A stretch of 25,570 nucleotides of DNA from a bacterium (lineage in GTDB: Bacteria > Patescibacteriota > Minisyncoccia > 2-02-FULL-40-12 > IGHO2-12-FULL-4): contig JAUYPS010000018.1 in the NCBI GenBank assembly GCA_030695705.1, positions 1-25,570 of the forward strand, written 5' to 3'. Every line of letters begins with the position of its first letter. Within the stretch, counting starts at the first letter, position 1. A program made the position numbers and the translations under genes. Under the pieces are notes generated by a model that was given only the letters and a program-made list of their open reading frames with translations, did no database searches and was not told the DNA's origin. Of the stretch, positions 19,157 through 25,570 are shown piece by piece.

Positions 19157-20147
19157 TTTAGTGGTTCTCAATGGCGCAAAGTACATCCGGCATTGTTTAG
19201 AAGCGGTCAAAAAACAGACTTACCCTGATCTGGAGGTAAACATCTTTGATAATGGCTCTACCGATAGAACCAAAGAAATTGTCCGCCAAGAATTTCCCCA
19301 ATTTAATTTAATTGAAAGTTCAAAAAACCTTGGCACCTGGCCGGGACAAGAAAAAGCCATGGAGTCCTCACACGGAAAATATATTGTGGCGCTTTCCGTA
19401 GATGTTTTAATGGAACCAACAGCCGTCGAAAAGGCAATAGATATTTTAGAAAAAGATGAGAAGATTGGCGCTCTTGAAGCAAAGATTTTACAATACCACA
19501 TGGAAGGGGGACAAGTTGTTAAGACCAACCTGATTGACACAATTGGCTTTCAAATTTTCCGTTCCAGACGAGTAATAAACTTGGGACATGGGGAAAAAGA
19601 TCGTGGCCAATATGACCAGGAAAGAGAGATTTTTGCCGTAGAGGGAGCGGCTCCCATTTTGCGAAAATCCGCCTTAGAAGAAATGCGGGTTTTGGGTGAG
19701 ATCGCTGACCGGGAGATGTTTTGGTACGGAGACGATTTGGATTTAGCTTGGCGAATGAGATTGTTTGGATGGAAACAGATTTATAGCCCCAAAGTAGTCA
19801 TGCACCACGACCGCTCTACCACCAAAGGGGTAAGTCGAAAATGGCAGGACTATTTTCTAAGGGTTGGGGACAGAAAAAAAATACCCACTTTAAAAAAACG
19901 CCTGGACTGGCGTAACAAACGCTTAGCCAGAATAAAAAATGACTACTGGCAAAACGTCTTTAGAAACTTTTTTGCTATTGCCTGGCGCGAAATACAAGAG
20001 CTTGGGTATGTGACTCTTTTCGAACCGGCTGTTTTACTGGAAATACCAAAGCTAATCCGTCTGCTTCCCCGGACTCTCAAAAAAAGACGCATCATCATGG
20101 CTAGAGCTAAAGCCGGGCCGAAGGAAATGTCCAAGTGGTTTTTGTAA
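19131..20147 (+). CDS. GT2-family glycosyltransferase
   Basis: This 338-aa GT-A enzyme has VTINLVVLNGAKYIRHCLEA at the start, IFDNGSTDRTKEIV, NLGTWPGQEKAM, and ALSVDVLMEP in the position of the DXD motif. The acceptor side reads FAVEGAAPILRKSALEEM and FWYGDDLDLAWRMRLFGW. The C-terminal 80 residues are basic (KKRLDWRNKRLARIKNDYW) with amphipathic helices, suggesting peripheral membrane attachment. SVD replaces the usual N/DDD, so metal binding may differ. The ATG lies 26 bp inside the preceding polymerase gene, which suggests translational coupling. No palindromic element was found in this gene. Confidence 0.88.
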   Translation: MPNPLVTINLVVLNGAKYIRHCLEAVKKQTYPDLEVNIFDNGSTDRTKEIVRQEFPQFNLIESSKNLGTWPGQEKAMESSHGKYIVALSVDVLMEPTAVEKAIDILEKDEKIGALEAKILQYHMEGGQVVKTNLIDTIGFQIFRSRRVINLGHGEKDRGQYDQEREIFAVEGAAPILRKSALEEMRVLGEIADREMFWYGDDLDLAWRMRLFGWKQIYSPKVVMHHDRSTTKGVSRKWQDYFLRVGDRKKIPTLKKRLDWRNKRLARIKNDYWQNVFRNFFAIAWREIQELGYVTLFEPAVLLEIPKLIRLLPRTLKKRRIIMARAKAGPKEMSKWFL

Positions 20148-20155
20148 ACTTAGAA

Positions 20156-21121
20156 ATGAGCAAAAAAAAAAAAATTCTATTGTTAGCCGGCTTGATTGTT
20201 TTTGTTTACGCAATTTTTTCTCTTGGAAAAAGTTCCAATGTAATCGGATTTTTAAACCGTAATACTTCTGTACGCCCTCCGACTGAAGAAGAAATCGCGA
20301 CTCTGGATAAGAACTTCCCTCTTCCGGCGGAAGAAGAGAATCGCTGGGATGTTTTAATTTTTGGAATCGGAGGAGCAAATCATATAGATGGGGGGCTACT
20401 GACCGACAGTATTATGCTTTTTAGTTTGGATAAAGAAACTAAACTAACCAGTTTAATCTCAATCCCACGAGATATTTACGTCGATCTCCCTGGCATGGCC
20501 ACGGGAAAAATAAATGAAATATATGAAAAAGGAATAGCCCGTCAAAAAGAGACCGACTTTCCCAAAGAAGCATTTTCTCGTTTAACCGGAGTACACGTTG
20601 ACAATGTAATCGTGTTTGACTTCAAGGCCTTTCAAGAAATCGTTGACGCTCTGGGAGGAGTAGATATTACTCTCAAGAAACCCTTTGAGGAAAAAGGGCA
20701 GTGGGGCTATTCCTTCTCTTTGCCAGAGGGACCAAACCACCTAAACGGGCAGGACGCTCTTTACTTCGTCCGCTCCCGATACAGCACCAGTGACTTTGAC
20801 CGATCTCTCCGTCAACAGCAAATCTTACTGGCCATTAGGGACAAGGCCTTCAGCGGGGGAGTCCTAAGCAATCCCCTGAAACTTGGCTCTATCTTGAAGA
20901 GTTTAAACAAAAACATCGTTACCGACCTGAATATTTTTGATACCGGTAATATTATTAAATTGGCTAATTCATTCGACGCGCAAAAAAAACAGCCGATTCT
21001 CGGCCACCTCTCTACCGATAATCTTCTTTATCAGACCTACAAAAATGATATCTACATTCTTCAGCCGCAAAATGACGACTGGGAGATATTTAGGGTTTAT
21101 TTCAAAAATATTTTTGATTAA
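20156..21121 (+). CDS. LytR-CpsA-Psr (LCP) family glycopolymer transferase
   Basis: LCP enzymes move polyprenyl-phosphate-linked glycans onto the cell wall. I start at the ATG at 20156 (MSKKKKILLLAGLIVFVYAI), 321 aa, with a GTG at 20135 as the alternative. The N-terminal membrane helix spans about residues 6-25; the LCP domain lies outside. It has DVLIFGIGG, GGLLTDSIMLFSLDKETKLT, the conserved Arg/Asp block SLISIPRDIYVDLPG, KINEIYEKG, VFDFKAFQEIVDALGGVDIT, LNGQDALYFVRSR and DFDRSLRQQQ, which hold the residues that bind the pyrophosphate. The gene follows the glycosyltransferase by 8 bp, so this locus probably both makes the polymer and attaches it to the envelope. Confidence 0.93.
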   Translation: MSKKKKILLLAGLIVFVYAIFSLGKSSNVIGFLNRNTSVRPPTEEEIATLDKNFPLPAEEENRWDVLIFGIGGANHIDGGLLTDSIMLFSLDKETKLTSLISIPRDIYVDLPGMATGKINEIYEKGIARQKETDFPKEAFSRLTGVHVDNVIVFDFKAFQEIVDALGGVDITLKKPFEEKGQWGYSFSLPEGPNHLNGQDALYFVRSRYSTSDFDRSLRQQQILLAIRDKAFSGGVLSNPLKLGSILKSLNKNIVTDLNIFDTGNIIKLANSFDAQKKQPILGHLSTDNLLYQTYKNDIYILQPQNDDWEIFRVYFKNIFD

Positions 21122-21130
21122 ATAAACTAT

Positions 21131-21196
21131 CCAGAGGCGGAGGGGAACAGTTTTTGTGAAAGCTTGGAACAAAAACTTTGTTCGCCGGAGGCCTCT
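21131..21196. repeat. Palindromic element C3, between the LCP and GT2 genes
   Basis: CCAGAGGCGGAGGGGAACAG with GTTTTTGTG, AAGCTT at the centre, then AACAAAAACTTTGTTC and GGAGGCCTCT. It fills most of the 82-bp gap after the LCP stop and ends 7 bp before the ATG of the next gene. A GTG within it (21156) opens the next frame but is probably not the start. Confidence 0.82.
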
Positions 21197-21203
21197 TGAG
21201 ATT

Positions 21204-22046
21204 ATGACTTTATCAATTATTGTAGTCCATTATAAAAATATAGAACTTTTGAAGCTCTGCCTTAAGTCGATAAGGGACTGTTTGGCTGGAGAGGATTTGG
21301 ATTATGAAACATTGGTAGTCGACTCCTGCGCCCAACCGGAAACAGAGCCAATCTTGTCCGAAGAATTCCCGGAAGCAAAATATTTTCCTTTCAAAAAAAA
21401 CGTCGGGTATGCCGTTGGGGTTAACTGCGGGATTAAAAATTCCTCCGGCCAATATGTTTTGATTTTAAATCCGGATATTGTGATGACCAAAGAAGCTGTC
21501 CCCAAAATGTTGGATTATCTTAGACAGCATCCGGAAGTAGGAATACTGGGACCGCGTCTTTTGGGATTTAACGGACAAATTCAAAATTCCCGCTTCCGAT
21601 TTTACCGCCCCTGGACTATCATCTATCGACGAACTTTTTTAGGAAAGACCCGCCAAGGCAAACGGGAATTGAGCCATTTTAATTTAAGCCACCTAAATCC
21701 GGTTGAACATGCTTATCCGGACTGGATTATGGGATCAGCCATTCTCACCAGCAGATCGGCCATAGAAAAGGTTGGGCTGATGGACGAAAGATTTTTTCTC
21801 TATTTTGAAGATGTTGACTGGGCCAGAAGATTTTGGGAAAATGGACTTAAGGTTCTATATTTTCCTGAAGCAGTAATGCTTCATTACCACCAGCGCAGTT
21901 CTAAAGCTGGTTTTGATTTTTTGGACTTTTTTCTCCGCAGGGAGACAAGATGGCATATTGCCAGCGCCCTAAAGTATTTCTTTAAACATGGCTGGCGATA
22001 TAAATCAGGAGAAGAACTGCAACGCCAATATGAACAATCCATCTAG
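21204..22046 (+). CDS. GT2-family glycosyltransferase
   Basis: I choose the ATG at 21204 (MTLSIIVVHYKNIELLKLCL), 280 aa, since the frame upstream is element C3. Landmarks are LVVDSCAQPETEPIL, NVGYAVGVNCGIKNSSGQYV, LILNPDIVM (acidic metal-binding site), EVGILGPRLLGFNGQIQNS, WIMGSAILTSRSAIEKVGLM and FFLYFEDVDWARRFWENGL. It belongs to the rhamnosyltransferase-like group that builds surface polysaccharides. Its last 17 bp overlap the S41 protease start, which suggests coupled expression. Confidence 0.9.
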   Translation: MTLSIIVVHYKNIELLKLCLKSIRDCLAGEDLDYETLVVDSCAQPETEPILSEEFPEAKYFPFKKNVGYAVGVNCGIKNSSGQYVLILNPDIVMTKEAVPKMLDYLRQHPEVGILGPRLLGFNGQIQNSRFRFYRPWTIIYRRTFLGKTRQGKRELSHFNLSHLNPVEHAYPDWIMGSAILTSRSAIEKVGLMDERFFLYFEDVDWARRFWENGLKVLYFPEAVMLHYHQRSSKAGFDFLDFFLRRETRWHIASALKYFFKHGWRYKSGEELQRQYEQSI

Positions 22047-23253
22047 AAGAATAATTTTTATAATTCTGGTAACAGCGCTTTTGGGCGTGGGTTTTTATAG
22101 CGGGGCCCAATTTGAAAAATTTAAAACCAGTCGCTCCGCTGAAAATATTGCTAAGGAGATAGTGAATAAAACCGTCGACAAACCGGCTTCGATTGATTTT
22201 GGACTGTTTTGGTCTGTTTTAAATAAACTGGAGGAAAAATTTGTAGACCAAGACAAGCTGGCTAATAAAAGAAATCTGGTTTATGGAGCCATCCAAGGAA
22301 TGGTCAATTCTGCCGGTGATCCTTACACCGTTTTTTTGGAACCGGTAGAAAGCAAAAAATTTGAGGAACAGATCAGCGGATCATTCGGTGGCATTGGTAT
22401 AGAAATTGGCATGCGCAATAATCTGCTTACCGTCATTACCCCCGTCAAAGGCACCCCCGCTGAAAAGGCCGGCATTCTGACCGGTGACATTATCATAAAA
22501 ATTGACGATAAAGACGCCACCACTCTACGTATAGACGAGGCGGTATCGCAAATTAGGGGCAAAAAGGGCACAGCTGTAAAATTAAGCATCCAACGGACTG
22601 GATTAAAAGAATTAAAGAACTTCTCTATTGTCCGTGATGACATAAAAGTTCCAACGGTTGATTGGAAATTAATAGATGGCAATATTGCACACCTGCAAAT
22701 CTTTGGCTTCAACCGTACTACCGAAACTGACTTTAACCGAGCTGCCAAAGAAATTCTCTCTTCCAAAGCCGACAGAATTATTCTTGACCTTCGCAATAAC
22801 CCGGGAGGAATTCTCGACTCTGCCGTTAATATCGCCAGTTGGTTTTTAGATCCCAACCAGACGGTGGTTACAGAAAGATTCGCTGATGGCACTGAAACGG
22901 CTCTGCGAACCAATAAATCAGCCGAACTCAAAAAATATCCTATCGTCGTTCTTATCAATAACGGCTCCGCCTCGGCTTCGGAAATTTTAGCGGGAGCACT
23001 GCGAGATAATAGGGGAGTAAAATTAATTGGAGAAACCTCCTTCGGCAAAGGTTCAGTTCAGGAGTTAGTGGAATTTCAGACCGAAGCCGGTAAAGCTACT
23101 TTGAAAGTAACCATTGCCAAATGGTTCACTCCAAGCGGAGTATCCATCAATGACAATGGCATTAAGCCGGATATCGAAATCAAACGTACCGAAGAAGACA
23201 TAAACAAAAATCTCGACCCTCAATTAGAAAAAGCGAAAGAAGCAATAAAGTAA
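22030..23253 (+). CDS. ctpA: S41-family C-terminal processing protease (CtpA/Prc)
   Basis: This 408-aa (from ATG 22030) membrane-anchored serine protease trims or degrades envelope proteins from their C-termini. A membrane helix at about residues 7-25 (IIFIILVTALLGVGFYSGAQ) anchors it. A PDZ domain follows (about 115-200: SFGGIGIEIGMRNNLLTVIT, AEKAGILTGDIIIKIDDKDA). The protease domain has LDLRNNPGGILDSAVNIASW, the nucleophile within NNGSASASEI (Ser315) and the general base in GETSFGKGSVQ (Lys340), 25 residues apart as I recall for E. coli Tsp; Asp326 fits the third position. An in-frame ATG at 21988 would overlap the glycosyltransferase by 59 bp and is less likely. Confidence 0.94.
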   Translation: MNNPSRRIIFIILVTALLGVGFYSGAQFEKFKTSRSAENIAKEIVNKTVDKPASIDFGLFWSVLNKLEEKFVDQDKLANKRNLVYGAIQGMVNSAGDPYTVFLEPVESKKFEEQISGSFGGIGIEIGMRNNLLTVITPVKGTPAEKAGILTGDIIIKIDDKDATTLRIDEAVSQIRGKKGTAVKLSIQRTGLKELKNFSIVRDDIKVPTVDWKLIDGNIAHLQIFGFNRTTETDFNRAAKEILSSKADRIILDLRNNPGGILDSAVNIASWFLDPNQTVVTERFADGTETALRTNKSAELKKYPIVVLINNGSASASEILAGALRDNRGVKLIGETSFGKGSVQELVEFQTEAGKATLKVTIAKWFTPSGVSINDNGIKPDIEIKRTEEDINKNLDPQLEKAKEAIK

Positions 23254-23258
23254 CATTA

Positions 23259-23287
23259 TTGCATGATAATCTAAAGTGTGGTATTGT
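23259..23287 (+). promoter_or_regulatory. Putative promoter of the HTH protein gene
   Basis: TTGCAT (23259-23264) and TATTGT (23282-23287) are 17 bp apart. The start would be near 23294, leaving a 28-base leader that contains the Shine-Dalgarno sequence GGAGG at 23311-23315. Confidence 0.45.
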
Positions 23288-23321
23288 CTACTAAATTTGA
23301 TATTTGAGCCGGAGGTTAGAA

Positions 23322-23522
23322 ATGGAAACATCTGACAATCCCCAGAGAAAAAAGATGTTCCTGGATATTCCAAATGCGGCAGAATTGGCCGGATTTTCTA
23401 TCCGCCATTTCCGAAGAGTCATTGAAGAAGAGCGGATTCCAATAGTTCAGATCGGGCGTAAATTTTTCATTCTTGGCCGTGACTTTGAAAATTGGCAAGA
23501 AACAAGAAGGGACAAACACTGA
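23322..23522 (+). CDS. Excisionase-like helix-turn-helix DNA-binding protein
   Basis: This 66-aa protein is of the MerR/excisionase type: FLDIPNAAELAGFSIRHFRR is the winged-helix recognition unit, followed by EEERIPIVQIGRKFFILGRD, the strand and wing typical of HTH_17 proteins. It probably binds DNA as a small regulator or architectural factor. Lone copies are frequent in CPR and other genomes and do not by themselves imply a prophage; no integrase lies in this window. A clean GGAGG at 23311-23315 sets the start at 23322 rather than the TTG at 23304. It has its own promoter-like site and a terminator right after it. Confidence 0.8.
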   Translation: METSDNPQRKKMFLDIPNAAELAGFSIRHFRRVIEEERIPIVQIGRKFFILGRDFENWQETRRDKH

Positions 23523-23533
23523 CTAGTATCCAC

Positions 23534-23559
23534 GCCCGGATTTAACCGGGCTTTGTTTT
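23534..23559 (+). terminator. Terminator after the HTH protein gene
   Basis: A GC-rich 6-bp stem GCCCGG-ATTTAA-CCGGGC is followed by TTTGTTTT. Its T tract overlaps the -35 of the rplI promoter. Confidence 0.85.
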
Positions 23560-23586
23560 GACAACAACGGTTAATTTTGATAATAT
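23558..23586 (+). promoter_or_regulatory. Promoter of rplI
   Basis: A consensus TTGACA (23558-23563) and TAATAT (23581-23586) are 17 bp apart. Transcription should start near 23593, 16 bases before the ATG. Confidence 0.75.
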
Positions 23587-23608
23587 AAACCAACATTAAT
23601 TAGACGTC

Positions 23609-24061
23609 ATGGCTAAAGTTATTTTCTTACAAAACATCAGGAACGTAGCCCAGATAGGGGATATAAAAGAAGTGGCGGATGGTTATGCCCGCAACTTTTT
23701 ATTGCCCCGAAAATTAGCGGTTTTGGCTACTGACAATACCTTAAAAATAGCCGGGCAACTCAAAGAAAAAAGGGTATTAGAAGCCCAAAAAGAAGAAAGC
23801 ATGGTTGCCGGATTAATTGAGAAACTGGCTAATTACACTCTAAACATAGAAAGAGCGGCCAATGAAGATGGAACTCTTTATGATGGATTGGATTCGGCCG
23901 AGATTTCCGGATATTTAAAAAAGGGGCATTTTTTTATCGAACCAGAACAAGTCATTCTGGAAGCGCCTCTCAAAAAAACCGGCGCCCATGAAGTAGAAGT
24001 CGAATTCGGAAAAAATAAAAAGGCGACTCTCAAAATAGAAATTAAAAAACTGGCCGAGTAG
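23609..24061 (+). CDS. rplI: Ribosomal protein L9 (bL9)
   Basis: This 150-aa large-subunit protein has two domains joined by a long helix. The N-terminal 23S-binding domain is classic (MAKVIFLQNIRNVAQIGDIK, VADGYARNFLLPRKLAVLAT), the connecting helix is Lys/Glu-rich, and the C-terminal domain ends HEVEVEFGKNKKATLKIEI. L9 is, as I recall, missing from some CPR lineages, so its presence may help place this genome. It stands alone with its own promoter rather than with rpsF/ssb/rpsR. Confidence 0.96.
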   Translation: MAKVIFLQNIRNVAQIGDIKEVADGYARNFLLPRKLAVLATDNTLKIAGQLKEKRVLEAQKEESMVAGLIEKLANYTLNIERAANEDGTLYDGLDSAEISGYLKKGHFFIEPEQVILEAPLKKTGAHEVEVEFGKNKKATLKIEIKKLAE

Positions 24062-24072
24062 CCAGTTTTTTA
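24044..24072. terminator. Bidirectional terminator shared by rplI and rpmA
   Basis: The perfect 12-bp stem TAAAAAACTGGC/GCCAGTTTTTTA includes the rplI stop within its loop end and the rpmA stop in its right arm. The two stop codons are only 8 bp apart. Confidence 0.85.
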
Positions 24073-24342
24073 AAGCACACTAACTATCTTAACTAGTCGG
24101 CGTTGGCCGTTGTGTTTGAGCATCTTCTTGGTAGTAAACTTGACATTGCCCTCTTTGACGGCATAGATAGTGTCATCTTTCCCCAAACGAACACCCGCTC
24201 CAGGAACGACTTTGGTACCACGTTGACGGATAATCACACTGCCTATCTTAGCTTTTTGGCCTCCAGACAGCTTTACCCCCAAATACTTGGGTCGGGAATC
24301 TTTTCCATATCTTCCTGCTCCTACCGCCTTTGTATGCGCCAT
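24070..24342 (-). CDS. rpmA: Ribosomal protein L27 (bL27)
   Basis: This 90-aa large-subunit protein reaches toward the peptidyl transferase centre. It reads MAHTKAVGAGRYGKDSRPKY, then LGVKLSGGQKAKIGSVIIRQ and RGTKVVPGAGVRLGKDDTIY. The mature N-terminus lacks the cleaved extension found in Firmicutes. It differs from the common AHKKGGGSSRNGRDS motif (AHTKAVGAGRYGKDS), so the P-site tail is unusual. rplU, its usual partner, is not adjacent; the gene upstream on the other strand is the Ada-like protein. Confidence 0.95.
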   Translation of the reverse strand: MAHTKAVGAGRYGKDSRPKYLGVKLSGGQKAKIGSVIIRQRGTKVVPGAGVRLGKDDTIYAVKEGNVKFTTKKMLKHNGQRRLVKIVSVL

Positions 24343-24350
24343 AATTCATT

Positions 24351-24378
24351 TAGAACTTGAGCAAATGCTTAAGTTCTA
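24351..24378. promoter_or_regulatory. Inverted repeat in the rpmA leader/divergent gap
   Basis: TAGAACTTGAGCA-AA-TGCTTAAGTTCTA is a 13-bp stem with one mismatch. It lies 9 bp upstream of the rpmA ATG and 23 bp upstream of the divergent gene. It could be an rpmA leader hairpin or an operator. Confidence 0.55.
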
Positions 24379-24400
24379 CTAGAGTATTGTAATATTCCCT

Positions 24401-24760
24401 ATGTTACCAAAATTATTAGAATTTATCAAGACTAGGCAGTCGGAGATAGTTTTGGCTATTTCTGTGGTTTTAATAGCCGTTATCGCCTTTGCAAGTGGTA
24501 GAATCTCAACCATTGGCCGGCTAAATTATCCTCTGGAAATAAAGTACGCTCCAGCAGCCATAACCAAGACAGAACCTTCGCCCAAGGAAAATAAGGCAGC
24601 TATCGATCTCCGTGTCGTTGCTTCGAAAAACTCTACTTTGTACCATTTTCTCTGGTGCTCCGGGGCCAAAAGAATAAAAGAGGAAAATAAAATAACTTTC
24701 AACAACGAACAGGAAGCGCAGAGTAGGGGATATAAACTTGCCTCTAACTGCGAAAAGTAA
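24401..24760 (+). CDS. Membrane-anchored protein with Ada-like zinc-binding motif
   Basis: This 119-aa protein has an N-terminal helix (about residues 14-33, EIVLAISVVLIAVIAFASGR) that anchors it, a linker of about 35 residues, then a compact domain: VVASKNSTLYHFLWCSGAKRIKE-type core (written here in part: SKNSTLYHFLWCSGAKRI), FNNEQEAQSRGYKLASNC. The pattern YH...C..A..I...N...F....EA...GY....C resembles the metal-binding Ada N-terminal domain, a version of which is often found alone behind a membrane helix in CPR genomes. The Cys at WC and SNC and the His at YH are candidate ligands. DNA repair is not implied because the methyltransferase parts of Ada are missing. A TGTAAT at 24388-24393 would start transcription at about the ATG. 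Confidence 0.7.
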   Translation: MLPKLLEFIKTRQSEIVLAISVVLIAVIAFASGRISTIGRLNYPLEIKYAPAAITKTEPSPKENKAAIDLRVVASKNSTLYHFLWCSGAKRIKEENKITFNNEQEAQSRGYKLASNCEK

Positions 24761-24772
24761 CCCAACGATAAG

Positions 24773-24781
24773 TTATCCACA
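24773..24781 (+). promoter_or_regulatory. DnaA-box sequence in the intergenic gap
   Basis: TTATCCACA matches the consensus DnaA box and lies 13 bp after the stop of the Ada-like gene. It is one of four perfect copies in the window. Confidence 0.45.
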
Positions 24782-24798
24782 AAATTTCCATATCAAAT

Positions 24799-24824
24799 AG
24801 CAGTATGAACTGCTATTTTAATTT
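24799..24824 (+). terminator. Probable terminator after the Ada-like gene
   Basis: AAATAGCAG-TATGAA-CTGCTATTT is a 9-bp stem ending in a T-rich run (TTTTAATTT). Confidence 0.6.
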
Positions 24825-24853
24825 ACAAAGAACCTTAACAAGGGGATACGAGT

Positions 24854-25420
24854 ATGAATCTTTTCTTTAAAGATGCGCGGCCCCTTGATGAACTTATCGA
24901 GGAGGTAAGCCAGTGCTCATTAGAATTCAAATTCTGGGCCCAAGCAACCGTAAAGACAGGGTGGCTTGATCGAATTGTTCAAATCCTAATCCTTAACGGA
25001 AAAGCCGACGATAAAAAACAAGCCATCGAGTATCTCCAAAAATTGAGTATCCAAAAAAAGTGGTCAGACCCAAAAATTGCCAAAAGCGACTTCACTGGAA
25101 AAACCAGCCGAGAACCTTTCAGGTTACTCGAACAGAAACTGGGAGTTTATCGGAAAACTGACGAGAATATTTACCGACATTATGGAATTGTCGGCCATCA
25201 AGCCGTAAGCAAGTTAATGTCGGGGAATATTCCCAGCTACCAAAACAATATTCCTACTCCTGAAAAACAAAACCTTTCTAGTCAAATAGGTATTTTTGAG
25301 ACAGAAGCAAATGTCTCTTTCCAGCCGCTGCTTTTTAACTCTGAAGAACTAAATCCCTTCGGTATTTTTTTTCAAGAAATACTTCAAGGAAATAAAATCA
25401 GTCCAAAATTAAAAACTTAA
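24854..25420 (+). CDS. Unrecognised soluble protein (188 aa), probably interrupted by an in-frame TAA
   Basis: I recognise no family. The N-terminal half is helical (ARPLDELIEEVSQCSLEFKF, DDKKQAIEYLQKLSIQKKW), the middle is basic, then comes a flexible, Pro/Asn/Ser-rich stretch (SYQNNIPTPEKQNLSSQIG). A stop at 25418-25420 ends the frame. Immediately after it, the same frame stays open for the remaining 50 codons to the window edge and reads like protein (KETWEKIIKLTEHHSNWMTL, NAVWLLIPELETRLTPIF), helical in character as the first part. This suggests a nonsense mutation splitting a longer gene, or possibly a separate gene starting at the ATG within it. No second hit supports a recoded TAA. A purine-rich AAGGGG lies about 9 bases before the ATG. 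Confidence 0.55.
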   Translation: MNLFFKDARPLDELIEEVSQCSLEFKFWAQATVKTGWLDRIVQILILNGKADDKKQAIEYLQKLSIQKKWSDPKIAKSDFTGKTSREPFRLLEQKLGVYRKTDENIYRHYGIVGHQAVSKLMSGNIPSYQNNIPTPEKQNLSSQIGIFETEANVSFQPLLFNSEELNPFGIFFQEILQGNKISPKLKT

Positions 25421-25570
25421 ATAAAAGAAACTTGGGAAAAAATAATAAAGCTCACCGAACATCATTCAAATTGGATGACTTTATACAACGCCGTTTGGCT
25501 ATTGATCCCGGAATTAGAAACACGCCTAACTCCTATTTTTCAAAGTTATCTCAAAAATCTTAAAAACTTT

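Noticed and set aside
14377..21196. CRISPR array
   Set aside because: The repeats are few, long, palindromic in a nested way, irregularly spaced by kilobases, and no cas gene is present.
22323..23048. Long minus-strand frame (241 codons) opposite the S41 protease
   Set aside because: The plus strand carries all protease motifs in order, and the antisense product resembles nothing.
23322..23522. Prophage or integrative element marked by the excisionase-like gene
   Set aside because: There is no integrase, attachment repeat or phage gene nearby, and lone HTH_17 proteins are common.
25418..25420. Alternative genetic code reading TAA as sense
   Set aside because: All other genes here end normally, many of them at TAA, so recoding is not supported.

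Overview
The window reads as a piece of a small, streamlined bacterial genome, most likely a member of the Candidate Phyla Radiation (Patescibacteria; a Parcubacteria-like lineage is my best guess). The evidence is a ribosomal-protein/rpoA operon whose RNA polymerase alpha subunit lacks the C-terminal domain, an alanyl-tRNA synthetase that stops right after its editing domain (577 aa), very short intergenic gaps, few Shine-Dalgarno sites, and several genes of types common in that group (PEGA-domain protein, RRM protein, baseplate-J-like membrane protein, Ada-like zinc-binding protein). The lineage is inferred from gene content, not from a tree.

Layout. 1-1570: a DUF3800 gene running off the left edge (minus strand), then tRNA-Arg(UCU), a LAGLIDADG homing endonuclease gene and tRNA-His(GUG). 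1600-4750: a glycine-rich RRM protein with a long leader, a TIM-barrel protein and alaS. 4751-5484: two coupled minus-strand genes of unknown function. 5620-7359: a large single-pass membrane protein with a baseplate-J-like region. 7379-11377: the operon infA-rpmJ-rpsM-rpsK-rpsD-rpoA-rplQ-rplM-rpsI with a promoter in front and a strong terminator at its end. 11376-12725: a minus-strand PEGA protein diverging from mreB. 12800-22046: mreB, then a surface-polysaccharide cluster with five glycosyltransferases, an O-antigen-ligase/Wzy-type polymerase and an LCP-family ligase. 22030-25570: an S41 protease, an excisionase-like HTH protein, rplI, rpmA (convergent), an Ada-like zinc-site membrane protein, and a gene interrupted by an in-frame TAA at the right edge.

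The most striking content is not a gene. The polysaccharide cluster (14.3-21.2 kb) carries at least seven copies of three families of nested palindromic elements. In families A and B a nearly identical core (78/79 bp and 45/47 bp identity) sits inside inverted-repeat arms of 15-25 bp that differ completely from copy to copy and match the flanking sequence of each site. Four of the seven lie inside genes and keep the reading frame open, adding up to about 56 residues to a glycosyltransferase, and one supplies the last codons and stop of its host gene. This recalls the in-frame palindromic elements of Rickettsia, but the locus-specific arms around a conserved core suggest either insertion into the loop of existing hairpins or copying of the flank during insertion. 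No transposase lies in the window.

A second pattern is that several genes (homing endonuclease, alaS, infA, mreB, the PEGA gene, the Ada-like gene) have promoter-like sequences placed so that transcription would start at or within a few bases of the start codon, which suggests frequent leaderless mRNAs.
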